The notes: a model not told the origin generated them from the sequence alone. DNA of 64,000 nt from Prorocentrum cordatum (GCA_963575745.1 CAUYUJ010000936.1:254501-318500), one strand, 5' to 3'. Shown: positions 22,354 to 33,356, counted from the stretch's first letter. Made by a program: numbers and translations.

Positions 22354-23360
22354 TTTTTTCCCCTGGTGATTTATCTCATGCCCCCCTCCCTGTTCTTGGC
22401 CCTCTCTACTCCTGGTCCTGCTCATGGATGAAGGATCCATGAGCAGGACCAGGAGGAGAACGAGACAAGTGGGTCCTCGGCCTGGACTGTGGCAGCCCGT
22501 GCCACTGGGCGTTGACGTGGCACACCCAAAACACGAACCCCCTCACGTTCTCGCGGAGCCACTGGAGCACGTGGTCTGCGGGCGTGGTGGCCGATTCCCT
22601 CACATGGTCGGTCATGCCTTTCACGTTCTCGATCAGGAGGCCCTTCAGCTTCCTGGAGGGCCGCCTGGCCTGGTCCTTGAAAATCTCCAGCGTGGCAGTG
22701 AACGGGCTCGAGCGGGCGTCGCTCCAGCTGTTCCCTTGGGTCGGCAGGGGCATTCCTCCTCCTCTTCCTCCTCTTCCTCCTCTTCCTCCTCCTCCTGCCC
22801 CTCCTCCTCCTCCTCCTCCTCCTCCTCCTCCTCCTCCTACGCCGCCCGTTTAACCGGACTGGCCTGCGCCAGTCCGGCTCCACGGCGGGCAGGGAGGGCC
22901 CGCCACGATCAAGTCCACGTCTGGGATCGATCTCGCGATGATCCCTGTGATGTCCCCCGCGACTGGCCCGACGTTGCAAACGCCACCCCTCCCAGTAGAA
23001 TGCACACTCTCCACAATGCTTTTCAAGGAAGGGTCGACATCATATGATATGGTGTACGGCTTGGCCCCCATCTGCACGAGAGCCGACGTCGCTGTCTCGA
23101 CCCCGCAACACAATGACAACAGATCTACGTTGTGCTCGAGAACTGTGCCCCGTACGATCGGAGCAACGGCATCTTGCCACGTGGATGTCTCTGGATACAC
23201 AGCAACTGGGCGCTTAGGAAGCCCACGCACAAAACATTGCGGCTGCTCTCGGACGCTCGCTGGGCGCCTGAGCGCGCTCGCAGGACGCGAAAGCACAGGC
23301 ATCTGTTTCACAGGGATGTGCGATCCGTTGCTGTCGTATGGCAAAATGCCAAGCTCGAGT
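20796..23360 (-). CDS. DNA (cytosine-5-)methyltransferase, at least four exons
   Basis: Transfers methyl groups from S-adenosylmethionine to cytosine C5. Exon 1 (about 23355-22864) has motif I DLLSLCCGVETATSALVQMG, motif II SYDVDPS and motif IV LIVAGPPCPPWSRTG with the catalytic Cys in PPC. Exon 2 (22734-22476) has motif VI ENVRG, and motif VIII HGLPQSRPR. Exon 3 (21931-about 21780) continues RIFVCGRR. The last exon (about 21140-20796) has motif IX RFVSPAERCKFQGLP and motif X GNAMALPCLAIGLA before a TGA. Exons 1-2 and 2-3 join in frame (2+85 codons+2) with GC-AG and GA-AG borders and AG|G acceptors. The 3-to-last join is unresolved, so a short target-recognition exon may be missing. The true start lies upstream of 23360. 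All core motifs are present in order. It might be a chromosomal gene or a retrotransposon-captured enzyme; the introns favour the former. Confidence 0.9.
21370..21612. repeat. TCC tracts within the methyltransferase locus
   Basis: Pyrimidine trinucleotide sequence between exon 3 and the last exon. A 15-bp TGACGACGACAGAAA repeat (three copies, 21252-21300) lies nearby. Confidence 0.9.
22010..22205. repeat. GGA tract in methyltransferase intron 2
   Basis: Purine-only trinucleotide sequence on the plus strand, TCC on the coding strand. A (CT)n run follows at 22312-22347. Confidence 0.9.
22409..22455. repeat. perfect 21-bp-arm hairpin in methyltransferase intron 2
   Basis: The left arm 22409-22429 (CTCCTGGTCCTGCTCATGGA then T) is exactly inverted at 22435-22455, with a 5-base loop. 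It lies 20 bases inside the intron from the inferred GA donor at 22475. Confidence 0.95.
22748..22840. repeat. TCC tract filling methyltransferase intron 1
   Basis: Intron 1 (22863-22735) consists of a 10-bp-arm hairpin across the donor (22854-22877, CCGGACTGGC / GCCAGTCCGG) followed by TCC repeats up to the acceptor. Confidence 0.9.
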
Positions 23361-23369
23361 AACGACAGC

Positions 23370-23500
23370 GGAGGAAGAGGAGGAAAAGCAGGAGAGGCGG
23401 AGGGGAGGGGCGGGAAGAGCGCGAAGAGGAGAAGACGGAAGAGCACGAGGAGGAGGAGGAAGAGGAGGAAGGGAAGGAGGAGATGCAGGACGAGGGCGAG
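23370..23500. repeat. GGA-rich stretch upstream of methyltransferase exon 1
   Basis: Imperfect purine tract (polypyrimidine on the coding strand, as expected before an acceptor). A minus-strand family F core fragment lies at 23585-23635. Confidence 0.8.
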
Positions 23501-23999
23501 GGTGGTGAGGGGTGTGCGTGGGATGGGGTCAGGTGGGCTGCGTTGGGGCTCGTTCCCCATCGTCCCTGGGTCTCGCTTTGAAGCCAGAATTTCGAGTCTG
23601 ATCCAACCGTGGCTTTCGAGGGTGCCCCGCCCAATGGCTGAAATTCAACAGCTCCACGTTGTTATAATTGTCCCCCGCTCCAGGACCCCAATCCTTTCTA
23701 TCGTCGGTGAACGTGGCAATACATGTATTGGTGTGAATTCCTCGCCCACGGAGTGTCCGAATGCCTTCTCATCTGGTCTGGCCCCCTCCCCGCCCCACCC
23801 ACTCTTTTTTTCACGCGAACCTCGTATGACAAAACAGGGGTGGGCTATCATGGGCAATCGAGAAAACGCTCAGACGATTAACATCAAAACTCTGATAATT
23901 CTGGCCTCGGAGGGAGCATTAGACAGCTTGGCATGTGGAATATGACGCCTGCCTGTGCAGCCGTCGACCCCTTTTTTGTCGTCGTTATGTTTGCTTGCA

Positions 24000-24210
24000 C
24001 CTTCACGTTACGTTCCTCTTCTTTCGCCTCCTCTTCTCACTCATCCGCTCCATTATCCTCCTCTTCCTTCTCCTCCTCTCCGCTCTTCTCCTCTTCCTTC
24101 TCTTTCTCGCCATATAGTGTCCCTTCTCATTCTCGCCGTCCATGTCCTCCTTTTCCTCCCCCTCCTCCTCCCCCTCCTCCTCCTTTTCCTCCTCCTCCTT
24201 GTATCACCCT
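24000..24210. repeat. imperfect TCC tract between two minus-strand genes
   Basis: Pyrimidine-rich CTCCTC/TTCCTC sequence. No coding evidence on either strand from about 23.9 to 24.3 kb. Confidence 0.85.
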
Positions 24211-24304
24211 TCGTTCATTTTCATCTTCGAGCGCGCTGGCTCAACTCTCGAATCGCCACGACACTGGCTACAGTCAACGATGCGCAACAAGCACAGATGA
24301 AGTC

Positions 24305-27300
24305 TCAAATCACACCAAATGCAGAATATTCTTCCACCCATGGCAAGATACGCAATCTAGCGAAAATCGCTTTTTCCCAACGGCTACGATGAGCTACTTG
24401 AGCGATACATTTTACTATATGGTTGAGGGACTCGTCCAGGAAACATGAATATTTCCGAGGGTTCCCATTCCTGGGGATGTTTAAGGTCATGTGTAGAAAC
24501 TGGTGGTGCTTCGGAAGTCTCGTGTAACCTTCGACACAGCCCATGATCTCAACGAATCTGATTGCGAGAAACAGCAACTTCTCACAGTCTTCTCTTGATG
24601 GCTGGTCGGGAGCAGCCTTCAAAATTGTCATGAACTCCAAAATGCTCTGGCCAGCGGCTACTAACATTGCCCCGTGGTCGAGGATGTCCTTGTGCCGTTC
24701 GCACACGCTCAACGCCCACGGTAAGAGCACCCCTGTCTCGGCTGCTTTTGCTTTGAATTCTGGGTTTGTGGCTGACCCCAGCATCCCCGACGAGAGGTGG
24801 TTGATGCGGCAATTGCGAGGGACCCCCCGATCCTGATACCACCCAACCATGTCGTTGAACAGTTGTTTTATCCCTAATTCGCGTTGGACGCGGGGGGGGC
24901 AATCGCCTGGCACCTGAAAAACATTTTTTCCCAGGCATCCCGAACATACCCACGCAATAAATGATTGGATGATGCCCAAATGCATGGTGTGGAGAGTATC
25001 TATCATGAAATGGTCGTGCGGGTTTAAGCCTGTAACTTCCCCGAAGATCGGATTCCTCCACAAGACGCTGTGCAATCTGCGACCGCTGCCATCGAATCTG
25101 CCCCGCCAGAAAACAGCCGTGAAGGGCAGTGGACACACATGGAATTGTTGAACATCAATCAACTCTGTCGTGGGGGAGAGGCGGTCCCCCTCTCTCAATT
25201 GGACGCCACCAACCACGACGTTCTTATGTATGATCATACCTCGCTCCTTACGGTCGTCAAACTTAAGCACGCCCTGAGCCAACACTCGAAGCCTGACAGC
25301 TTCAGTTGCAATGGGCACTCGAACTTCACAGAGCGCGCACTCGGCATCATAGTCCCGAGGTTCTCCCCAGGTATGCCCCGCTGATGAGACATTCGAGAGG
25401 TCAAATCCGCCAGCGCGCGCAGCAAACGCGCGCACTGAGCACGATAATGACATCATATAGACGTGGTGTGATCCACCCGTTAAAACATCATCGTATCACC
25501 CGTCTTTCGTCTTCTGCTTGCTCCCCTTCCTCATCCCTCCCCCCTCCCCCTCACCCTCCTCCCTGTGATGAGAGCGGACAATGGATGGATAATTTGAGCG
25601 AGGGTGGGGGGGCGATGGGGGGAGGAGAAGGCGATGAAAGAAGTGCGAGCAACGATGGAATGATCACGTTGATATGAAAGAGAAAGGGAAATGGAGAGAT
25701 ATGCATGGGGTCAGTTGCGGACGTCGTCAGATTCAGTATAGGGCGCTTTTTGGAGAAGTGCAAAATAAGCATGGTCTGTGATACGATTGCCAATTCATGA
25801 ATCCGAATGTTGAGCAGTGCTCCATCCAGTCCCCTTGTATCCCCACGCAAATAAACCGACAGGGCAGCTGTTCTTCTAGATCTCTGTAGATCGACCCCTC
25901 TGGAAACTCCTCCCCATTCCATTGCACTCGGGGGCGTCGCCCCCGAGCGGCTGCTGACAGGCAATATTTCAAATATTCCATGATACAAAATAGTGTGCAC
26001 CACCCCCTACACCCACATTTGCAGCACTCCCTCTTCGATATGCAGACAAGTGCGTGTCTCTTTCCTGATGCTAAGTTGTAGCATGTGAAATTGATCAGGG
26101 AATCTACTTTGCCAACCTGTTGCGCCCGAGTGTACCGGACTCCGTCGCAGTACAGAGCTATTGGAAATACAGGTCTCACGTCCCCTGGTATGTTCCTGTA
26201 TCTATGTTGTTCATACGCCTGGTGCCACTGCATATCTTGGGCGTGGTGGCTGATCGCACCATCTTCAAATCCGTCGATAAGAAGCTCGCTCACCTTCGTG
26301 TGAGGGTTGCACCAATGAGCATACTGTTACGCCGTGCACATGGCGAGGGTGAGGGGGGAGCAAAGGGCCCCTGCAGGGGCCCAGGGGTCAGACGCGGCGT
26401 GTGTCAGCGTGCTCTTCGGTGCAACCCTCATCGCCAAACACTCGTGCAGCGGAGCCACCAGGACAGCTTTCTCCTTGGCGGTGCACAGAGCATGTTTCCA
26501 CTCCCCATCCCGCGCTCCCCTCCATCGATTACTCCCCTCTCCCCTTGTATAGTCATCGCAGCTACATCCCCGATCCTCCCACCTACTTCGCATCTCCTCC
26601 ATCTGGCTGCTCGCTTGCCCATGTCTTGCTATTCACTTCGCCCTGGCTCATGTCCCCGCTCACGCTATGGCCATTTGAATCCCGCCCCCCCCCCCCCCCC
26701 CATCCCCACGTATTGGCCGTTCGCCGTGGCGCATGGTTTGGCCGTTTCGTGGATGTCGCGCCGAGGTGGTGGTGTTGGTGGTGGTGGACGTCGTCGTCGT
26801 CGTCGCCGCCGCCTTCGTCGTGGTCTTTTCCTCCTCCTCCTCCTTCGACGAGTGGTCGCGTTCCACCCCCCGAGGGAGTGGCTCAAGTTGCCACTTCCGA
26901 GGGTTAAAACTGAGGCCTCAGTTTTAACCCTCGAGCGGGCCAGGTCACCGCCGTTTGTGGACGTACGCTGTCCTTTCATCTGATCGCTCCTGATCGCTCC
27001 TCCTCCTCCTCCTCCTCCCCCTCCTCCCCTTCCTCCTCCCCTCCCCCTCCTCCTCCTCCTCTTCTTCCTCCCCCATCTCATGTTTTTGTGCCAAGACAAA
27101 AGTGTTCAGCCCAGCGTTGACGACATTCCCGTCCCGAGTTCAAACACCGAGGCGCCATTTAGATTTCAACTGACCCCCGAAATCCCACGAGGTCCCAGTG
27201 GCCAGGCGCCCATGAGCACCCAAAGGCCCAAAGGCCTTGCAGTGATCTCCCCAGGGAGCGTCAAGGAGGAGAAGGAGGAAGAAGGAATAGGACGAGGACG

Positions 27301-27800
27301 ACGAGGCATTGGGGGGGCACAGCATTGGCAGCAACAGGAGGAAGAGGATCAGAAGGAGGAGGACGCTCGCCCCCGTCGTCGTCGTTGTCACCCTGGCTCC
27401 CTCCCTCCTCGACGCCCACCTCCTTTCTACTACCCCAGCGATCCTGGCGAACATTCCTGATATGCATAGGCATGCTGATCTTCTGGAGGTCTACGTTGCT
27501 CGACACTGGGAGCGTGGAGTCTAAGTGCTTCTGAAAATTCCCAGTTGATGTCCAGGGTGGTTTCCCTATTTTTTTTATCCACGTCCCTGCAGCCCCTGCC
27601 CCAGCCGCGTGATAACAAATCACGCACAACGATTTCGCTGAAAGGCGGCCACGGCAGTAGAGAGTGAGAAGTTCTTGCTCGAGACATATGGCATGCTCAT
27701 CTCTGTCAGCTTGGAGTGCGTACTCCGCGCGTTGGAAAGCGTCGGTTTCCCACCGTCTGGACGAGCTTCCTTGGGGTTCCCATCGCCTGGGGTTTGCCAT
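24305..27800 (-). CDS. transposase-like conserved dinoflagellate protein, multi-exon
   Basis: Function unknown. Exon a (27800-about 27457) can start at ATG 27800 (MANPRRWEPQ) and includes LTLYCRGRLSAKSLCVICYH. Exon near 26540-26434 carries KEKAVLVAPLHECLAMR. Exon 26294-about 25740 continues VSELLIDGFEDGAIS, then FPIALYCDGVRYT, the cysteine cluster CCKCGCRGWC and GDWMEH ... PCLFC. Exon about 25455-24305 carries DTLHTMHLGI, KAAETGVLLPWALSVC and FLDESLNHIVK and ends at a stop. I recognise the cysteine cluster, the D-x-x-E/H segment and the LDESLN block from a large family of unnamed dinoflagellate proteins. Acidic residues in DGVRY, GDWMEH and the DTLH element suggest a DDE-type nuclease ancestry, but this is inference. 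Exons around 27.1-27.25 kb are unclear. The CLAMR/VSELL junction fits GT-AG|G. Confidence 0.75.
26302..26429. mobile_element. intron with 19-bp terminal inverted repeats (introner-like)
   Basis: The ends GAGGGTTGCACC-AAT-GAGC and GCTC-TTC-GGTGCAACCCTC are inverted with 12 perfect outer bases. On the coding (minus) strand the donor would be AGG|GTTGCACC and the acceptor CACGAAG|GTGAGC just outside the other arm. Excising the element restores an open frame between two conserved exons. Confidence 0.75.
26898..26933. repeat. 36-bp perfect palindrome
   Basis: CGAGGGTTAAAACTGAGG followed by its exact inverse CCTCAGTTTTAACCCTCG with no loop. It lies between exon candidates of the minus-strand gene, close to (GTC)n/(TCC)n tracts. 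Confidence 0.97.
27000..27075. repeat. TCC tract
   Basis: Pyrimidine trinucleotides in a probable intron. A poly-C run (26684-26700) and GTG/GTC repeats (26763-26830) precede it. Confidence 0.9.
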
Positions 27801-28059
27801 TGCGCAGAAAAAAAACTGCCAGATGCATTTGAACCCACATGGCAAACCACGGTGCGTGGGCTGGAGAAGGGTACCTTGGAGAACCAGAAGGGGGAGCGAG
27901 GTTTCGAAGCTGTCAATTTGGTTCCAGAAGCGGGTGAGCGGGTTTGACATGCGGTAGCGGGCGGGGGGGGGTTTGAATAAACGGGGTTGGTAGACGGTAG
28001 TGGGCGGGGGGGGGGCAGGAGTGACGGGGTTGGTAGGCGGGAGTTTGGGAAAAATCAGA

Positions 28060-28215
28060 CCGTCCCAAAGTCAGCGGTAAATCAGCGGAAAATCACCGGA
28101 AAGTCAGCGGAAAGTCAGCGGCCAATTTTGTGAGGATGTATCGAGCGGGAGCGTAAAATCAGCGGTACGTCAGTGGGAAATCAGCGGAAAGTCAGCGGAA
28201 AATCAGCGGTCGGTT
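28060..28215. repeat. 10-bp AAATCAGCGG tandem repeats
   Basis: Two blocks (28068-28118 and 28157-28212) of variants of GGAAAGTCAGCGGAAAATCA, separated by unrelated sequence, in the gap between two minus-strand genes. I see no gene from 27.96 to 28.75 kb. Confidence 0.92.
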
Positions 28216-28755
28216 TTCGTGATGTTACCGCCTTGTGTCGTTTGATATTTTCATCCCCCCCCCACCCCCGCTGGCGCCATCCACTCCTATGTTTTGGGGC
28301 TGGCGTGTCTGAGAACCCTCTTGGAAACTGAGAAGCTAGGAAAATTGCGTTGCCCCTCAACCCAGCTGGTATGTCTGTCTGGCTTGCCCTGCCAGACCTA
28401 AGTGTATTATACCGAGCAATGCTTCAAAAAGAGCGCCTCCCATCGCTTCGAGCGTGAGCTCCCGCGAGCTCGCAAGTCAAAGCGTTGGCGCATGCAAGCA
28501 TCTCGCTGGCAACTCACCCCATTGAAAGTATAATGGCGGTTCGCACAATCAGGAGCCCTGGAAGCATCAGAAGACAGAAAGCTCGAAACAACAGAGGCGG
28601 GCAAACGGACACTTGAAATTTGCATTGCTCCCACGTGCGAACGCCAGACTTAGCGTGCAAGGCTACTTCGACAGGTACATCCCCCCCCTGCTCTACAGTG
28701 TCATGCGTTTGGTCCCTCCCCCACTTCCCCAACTGACAGAAATAATATCATAATC

Positions 28756-29095
28756 TCACGCCGTCTCTGCCAGGGCTTTCATCTGACGAAGGCGGCTGCA
28801 TTTGTTCCACAAGTCGTCCACGTCGTCTTTATGATTGAGCACCGCTGCCCAGAAGGAGTCAACATCTAAGCCTGCCTCAATCAAATCCTTTTTGGTCTGC
28901 TCTACGCCCATTGTCAGCAACCGCGACAGCGAATGACAATCCTCTGCTTTCTTCTCTACCGCTGCCAAGGAAGTGATGATGGGCTGCAAGGAATGCTGCG
29001 TATTCATGGGGGCCCAGCCTGGTTCCTCCGCCTGGATGCTCTTGATCAGCGACCGAGGAGGGCTGGCATGGGGGAGGGGCAGGAGGGCTGGGGAG

Positions 29096-29148
<53 letters not shown>

Positions 29149-31787
29149 GGAGATGCAGGACATGAAGAGGAGGAAGTGAGGAGGACAGGCCCTGACCGTG
29201 CTTGCGCAACGGCTGTGTTGTAGTGCTCTTTCACATCCTTCGCCTTGTTTTCGAGGTTTTTGCCAGTGAGCGCCTTGGGGTGTGCTTTCCCGTGGGGCTT
29301 GCCGTGGGCCTTGATGTTGGCCTTGCCGTGGGTTTTGCCCATGCCTTGGCCATTGGTGCCTGCGGGCTTGACGGCTGCGGTGGTGCTCTTGCCCTTCGCG
29401 ACAGCAGCCGCAGTCTGTTGGGGGAGTTCCTCCTCCTGTTCGTCTCCTATTCCGGCCTCCTCCTCCAGTTCCTCCTTTCTGACCTTCCTCATCCCCTCGC
29501 CTCTCCTCCTCCTCCTCCTCCTCCTCCTCCTCCTCCTCCTCCTCCTCCTCCTCCCCCTCCTCCTCCTCCTCTCCTCTCCTCCTCCTCCCCCTCCTCCTCC
29601 TCCCCCTCCTCCTCCTCCTCCTCCTCCTCACCTCCTCCTCCTCCTCCTCCTCCTCCTCCTCCTCCTTCTCCTCTTCCTCCTCATCCTCTTCCTTGTCCTC
29701 ATCATCCTCCTCTTCCTTCTCCCGTGCCTTGCCCGTGGCGGCAACTGCCGAGCCAGCCTTCGGCGCGGGCACCTGCGACGGGCGGGGCAGCGGCTGCGCC
29801 GATGGCGTTGCGGGCGCGGGGGGCGCGCCAGCTGCAGCAGGTGAAACTGCAGCAGCGCACTCCGCCGCCCCGCAGCTCGACGGCGGCAAACTGCCAACGT
29901 TGGAGCCCTGCGACTCGGGGCGCGGGCGTGGCACGGCAGGGGGCGTCACCTCCAAGTTCTGTCCTTGCTTTGGCGTGGGCGTGCCTGGTCTCGGCGCTGG
30001 CAGCGCCTCGGTGGGCCTCTCCTCCTGGACGTTCCTCCAGCGCTCTGTCCTCTCATGCCTTGTTTCGCTGCGGATGTGCCTGAAAACCATACGCTTCGAG
30101 TAGGGGTCGATGGACACCCAGCCATGGCCCCTCTCCAAGCATGACCTCACGATGTTGTTTGTACCCTCAACTGCTGCAGGGCTCTCTCTGCCACCCTCCA
30201 ACTTCAAGATGGCGTCATAGTTCAACATGGTGCCTATTTTGGCATCGGTCTCTACCATCTCACTCTCAACAAACCTTCTCGAATCGTACACCTTGAATTG
30301 TTTCTCTCCCCAAGATTTCCTGAACTCTGCCTTTTGCGTCCTGCCCATCAAGCCGTAATCATCCTGCTCCTTCTGCGTGGCGGTCGCAAGCCACCTGTCG
30401 AATCGAGCTCCCATAGCACTCCGCACGTTGAAAGTGAAACCGTTGCGGTTGCATAGCTCGAGAACGGGATCCTCTTTGAATGCGGGGTTCATCTGAGGCG
30501 CATGTTCGGCTGGCATCGCTCCCCCATGCATGCTCTTGTACAGCGCCACGAGGTCCTGCGCGCAAAAAATAAGGAGGGGAGGAAGAGCACGATGATGAGG
30601 AGGAGGAGCAGGAACGGGAGGAAGAGGAGGAGGAGAAGGGTGAGAAGGACCGTTGGAGGAGGACCCTGTCCTTCTCGAAGTTCTGGATTTTGGCTGCGGC
30701 GGCGTCGACCTCATCCCTGTGGACTTCCCAAGCGAACGTAGGTTCGATGGACGCCCTGGGCGCTGGCGCTGGTTGCTCATCCCATGGCGCGATGCTCTCG
30801 ATGCCCTTGGGGTGTTCGAGCTGGTCTGGCTGCTGCTGCTGGTCTGGCTGCTGCTGCTGCGGCTGGTCTGGCTGCTGCTGCTGCGGCTCACTCGCGGGTG
30901 GCTGTTCTGGCGGCTGGCCCGTGCTCGCGGCCGCGCCCGATGAGTCCAGCCGCATGCGCTTCCGAACTGCGTCAATGTACTTGTCGTGCTCAAGCGAGTT
31001 CGCAGGGCAGCGGTCCTGCATCAGCAGCTCTTCCTGGTTTCGGGTCAGTTGTGGCGAAGGCTGCGTCTCAGACGAAGGGGCTGCCTCAGCCGCTGGCGGG
31101 GCTGGCATCCCCGTCGGGATTGCTGGCATCATTGGGGCTGGCTTGGGCTGGGCTGCCTCCTCCTCCTCCATCGGGGCCGTCTCGGGTGAAGCGGAGTCGT
31201 GCACCTCGATCTCCTCCATCTGTGTTGCTGCAACATCTGTGGCAACGCTGCTCGCCTTGGCCGCTGGAACGGCGGGCGCTGTATTGGCGGGCGCGGGCTC
31301 GGCGGTTGCAGCGGGCGTGGGCCAAGCATGCTGAGGGAAGCAAAGCCACGTGCTGCCATGCGGCCCCTCTGCGCTATCGCGCTCAGTCTCCTCTGTTTCC
31401 GCGGCGCACTGCTCGAGGGTGCTGCTGCCGATGCTCATGTGTTCCTCGGGCTCGCCGACCGCCTCGTGACGGGAAAACCGGACAGAGCAGGAGGAAGGAG
31501 TGGACGATCAGGAGGAAGATAATGATGAGGAGGAGGAGGAGGATGGGGAAAGGGGGGAGGATAAGAAAGATGAGGAGAGGGAGTGAAGGAGGGGAGGCGA
31601 AGGAGGATGGGCTGGAGGAAAATGATACTGTCACAGTTGCAAGGAGGCGGTGAGTTTCAGCGATCAAACCTGGCTCCTGGGTGTAAGGGAGAATGGAATC
31701 AATGACTGTCTCGAGGGCATCAGTGATTCCTCGCTCCACGACTTTGGGCTCCAGGGTGGCGAAGCAATGATCGCGTCGGCTGGCCAT
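28756..31787 (-). CDS. E/K/Q-rich protein of an expanded dinoflagellate family, multi-exon
   Basis: Likely start ATG 31787 (MASRRDHCFATLEPKVVERG), exon to about 31655. Next exon about 31465-30665: Ala/Pro-rich, then (Q)n-Pro-Asp repeats and WEVHRDEVDAAAAKIQNFEK. Exon about 30560-29730 is the best conserved part: LVALYKSMHGG, FDRWLATATQKEQDDYGL and KAEFRKSWGEKQFKVYDSR, reminiscent of a short helical domain repeated in many unnamed dinoflagellate proteins. A 29500-29720 tract would add poly-Glu if read through. Exon about 29440-29190 contains HGKAN-HGKPHGKAHPKAL repeats and ENKAKDVKEHYN. The last exon, about 29055-28756, is helical (AAVEKKAEDCHSLSRLLTMG, DVDDLWNKCSRLRQMK) and ends in TGA. No catalytic motif is visible. 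A DNA- or RNA-associated scaffold is possible but unproven. Exon borders are approximate. Confidence 0.72.
29098..29147. repeat. (GA)n in an intron
   Basis: About 23 GA units separating the last two exons; (CT)n on the coding strand gives a polypyrimidine stretch. Confidence 0.95.
29500..29720. repeat. TCC tract inside the 28.8-31.8 kb gene
   Basis: Open in the coding frame as poly-Glu/Arg, so it could be either a translated acidic linker or an intron; sequence alone does not decide. Confidence 0.9.
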
Positions 31788-31989
31788 GTCGAACTATGCG
31801 CACCTATCGATGGCCACTCTGGGTAATCTTCCGAAACGTGATCGCTGCATTCCCTCCCCATCTCCTGGCAACGAGGGGGTGGAGGAGCAACTGGGAATGA
31901 GGAAGAGCATGGGGGTGGGTCGACTGGCCTGCTGCCCTCCATTGTCACGGCGCTGCTGCTCCGCGTCCAGCATGACTCGTAACTAGAGT

Positions 31990-32680
31990 GATGCAGTGAG
32001 GAATACTAGAACTGTTCTTGGAGTGGCCCAAGGACCCCTTGGCCTGGGATCTGGACCCCATTGGTTTTCAACCAGTCCACGGCCCACGAAACCTGAAACG
32101 TTTCGGACCCCGAAAGTTCAAATCCCCATGGGTGGAGGGGGTGGAGGACGAAATGCGTTCATTTAGTGTTTGGGTTCGGTCACCTGGGCGAGGCGTGCGG
32201 CATCCAACCTGGGGAACGCAGCGGCAACACTGCGCTGCTCCACGGGGATGGAGTCGGACTGCTCGTTCCACGAGGCACCCTCTGGCTGAGCCTACGGATA
32301 TAGTGTCGATCGCATCTGCGATGCTGCATTGCAACGTTAATTAGGTCTTACATGTCGGTGGGGGGGGGGAGATGCGTTTTCAACACTCGGAACCGCAGGG
32401 GCCCCCGCGACGCCATCCATGGCGGCCATGAGCTTCTCTGGTCGGTTCGGGGTTCTGGCAATAACGAAAGAAACCTGTCACGCTTCAGCCTAACAGCTCG
32501 CTACGATGCAGTTTTGTTTATCGATGCGGCCCCCGCCCCCTCTGGTTTTCTGTCGGAGGGTCGGTTGAGAGAGGAAGGGCAAGGGAGGAAAGTGAGGGAG
32601 GCGGGGAGAAGAAGGTAGGGGAGCAAGTGAGAGAGGATGTAGCAATCCCGAGGCGAGCCTGTTTTTTCGAATCGAACCTA
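31990..32680. other. intergenic spacer between two minus-strand genes
   Basis: Short competing frames on both strands (32018-32344 plus; 32068-32334 minus) with no recognisable domain. The 3' end of the upstream gene is at 32685 and the 5' exon of the downstream gene at 31787, so a promoter for the latter should lie here. No TATA-like element can be singled out. Confidence 0.4.
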
Positions 32681-32684
32681 CATC

Positions 32685-33279
32685 CTACATGTCGAAGCTG
32701 AAGCTTGGAAGCTTTGTCGCTACCTCAGCTGGTGGCGAGCCCACCGACCCCCCCGTCGTCGGCGCGTTCGGCGTGACGGGCTGCACCGAGGGTTCGCCAT
32801 TGTGGGTCACGGCGGTCTTGGGCACATTCTCCTCGGCCAGGGGGCTCTTGGTCTCGTGCAGGCGCTCCTCGATCTCGTCGATCTGGTCGGCTGGCTCTGG
32901 CTCAATCGGTGCGGATGGCCCTGGCTCCTCTGATGCAGAAGGCCTCCTCATCGATGATGCTGCTGGCCTTTTCATCAGTGGTGGTGATGCTGCAGCGCCA
33001 TCGTCGTCATCATGTTCGTCTCCTCTAGGGCACAACGGACAGGAGAGCATGGCATAGAGAACGATTGAGGGAACAACCAAGTCGATCAGGGAGGGGGTAC
33101 TAACTGATAAGGGTACAGGGGTGGAAGAAGAGGGGCAGACAACGTGAGGATGGGCAATGATCGGCCTGATATCGCGGTGCCCCTCGGCGCGGGGGCGCGC
33201 GGGCAACGCAACCATGTAATGCCATGTAGCCAGACCGCCTGTCGGCCCCGCCGTCTGCCCCCCAACTGCCCTCTCTCTA

Positions 33280-33356
<77 letters not shown>

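Noticed and set aside
20796-23360. Methyltransferase as bacterial contamination
   Set aside because: Motif order is interrupted by introns with dinoflagellate-type borders and the locus is embedded in the same repeat types as the rest of the window.
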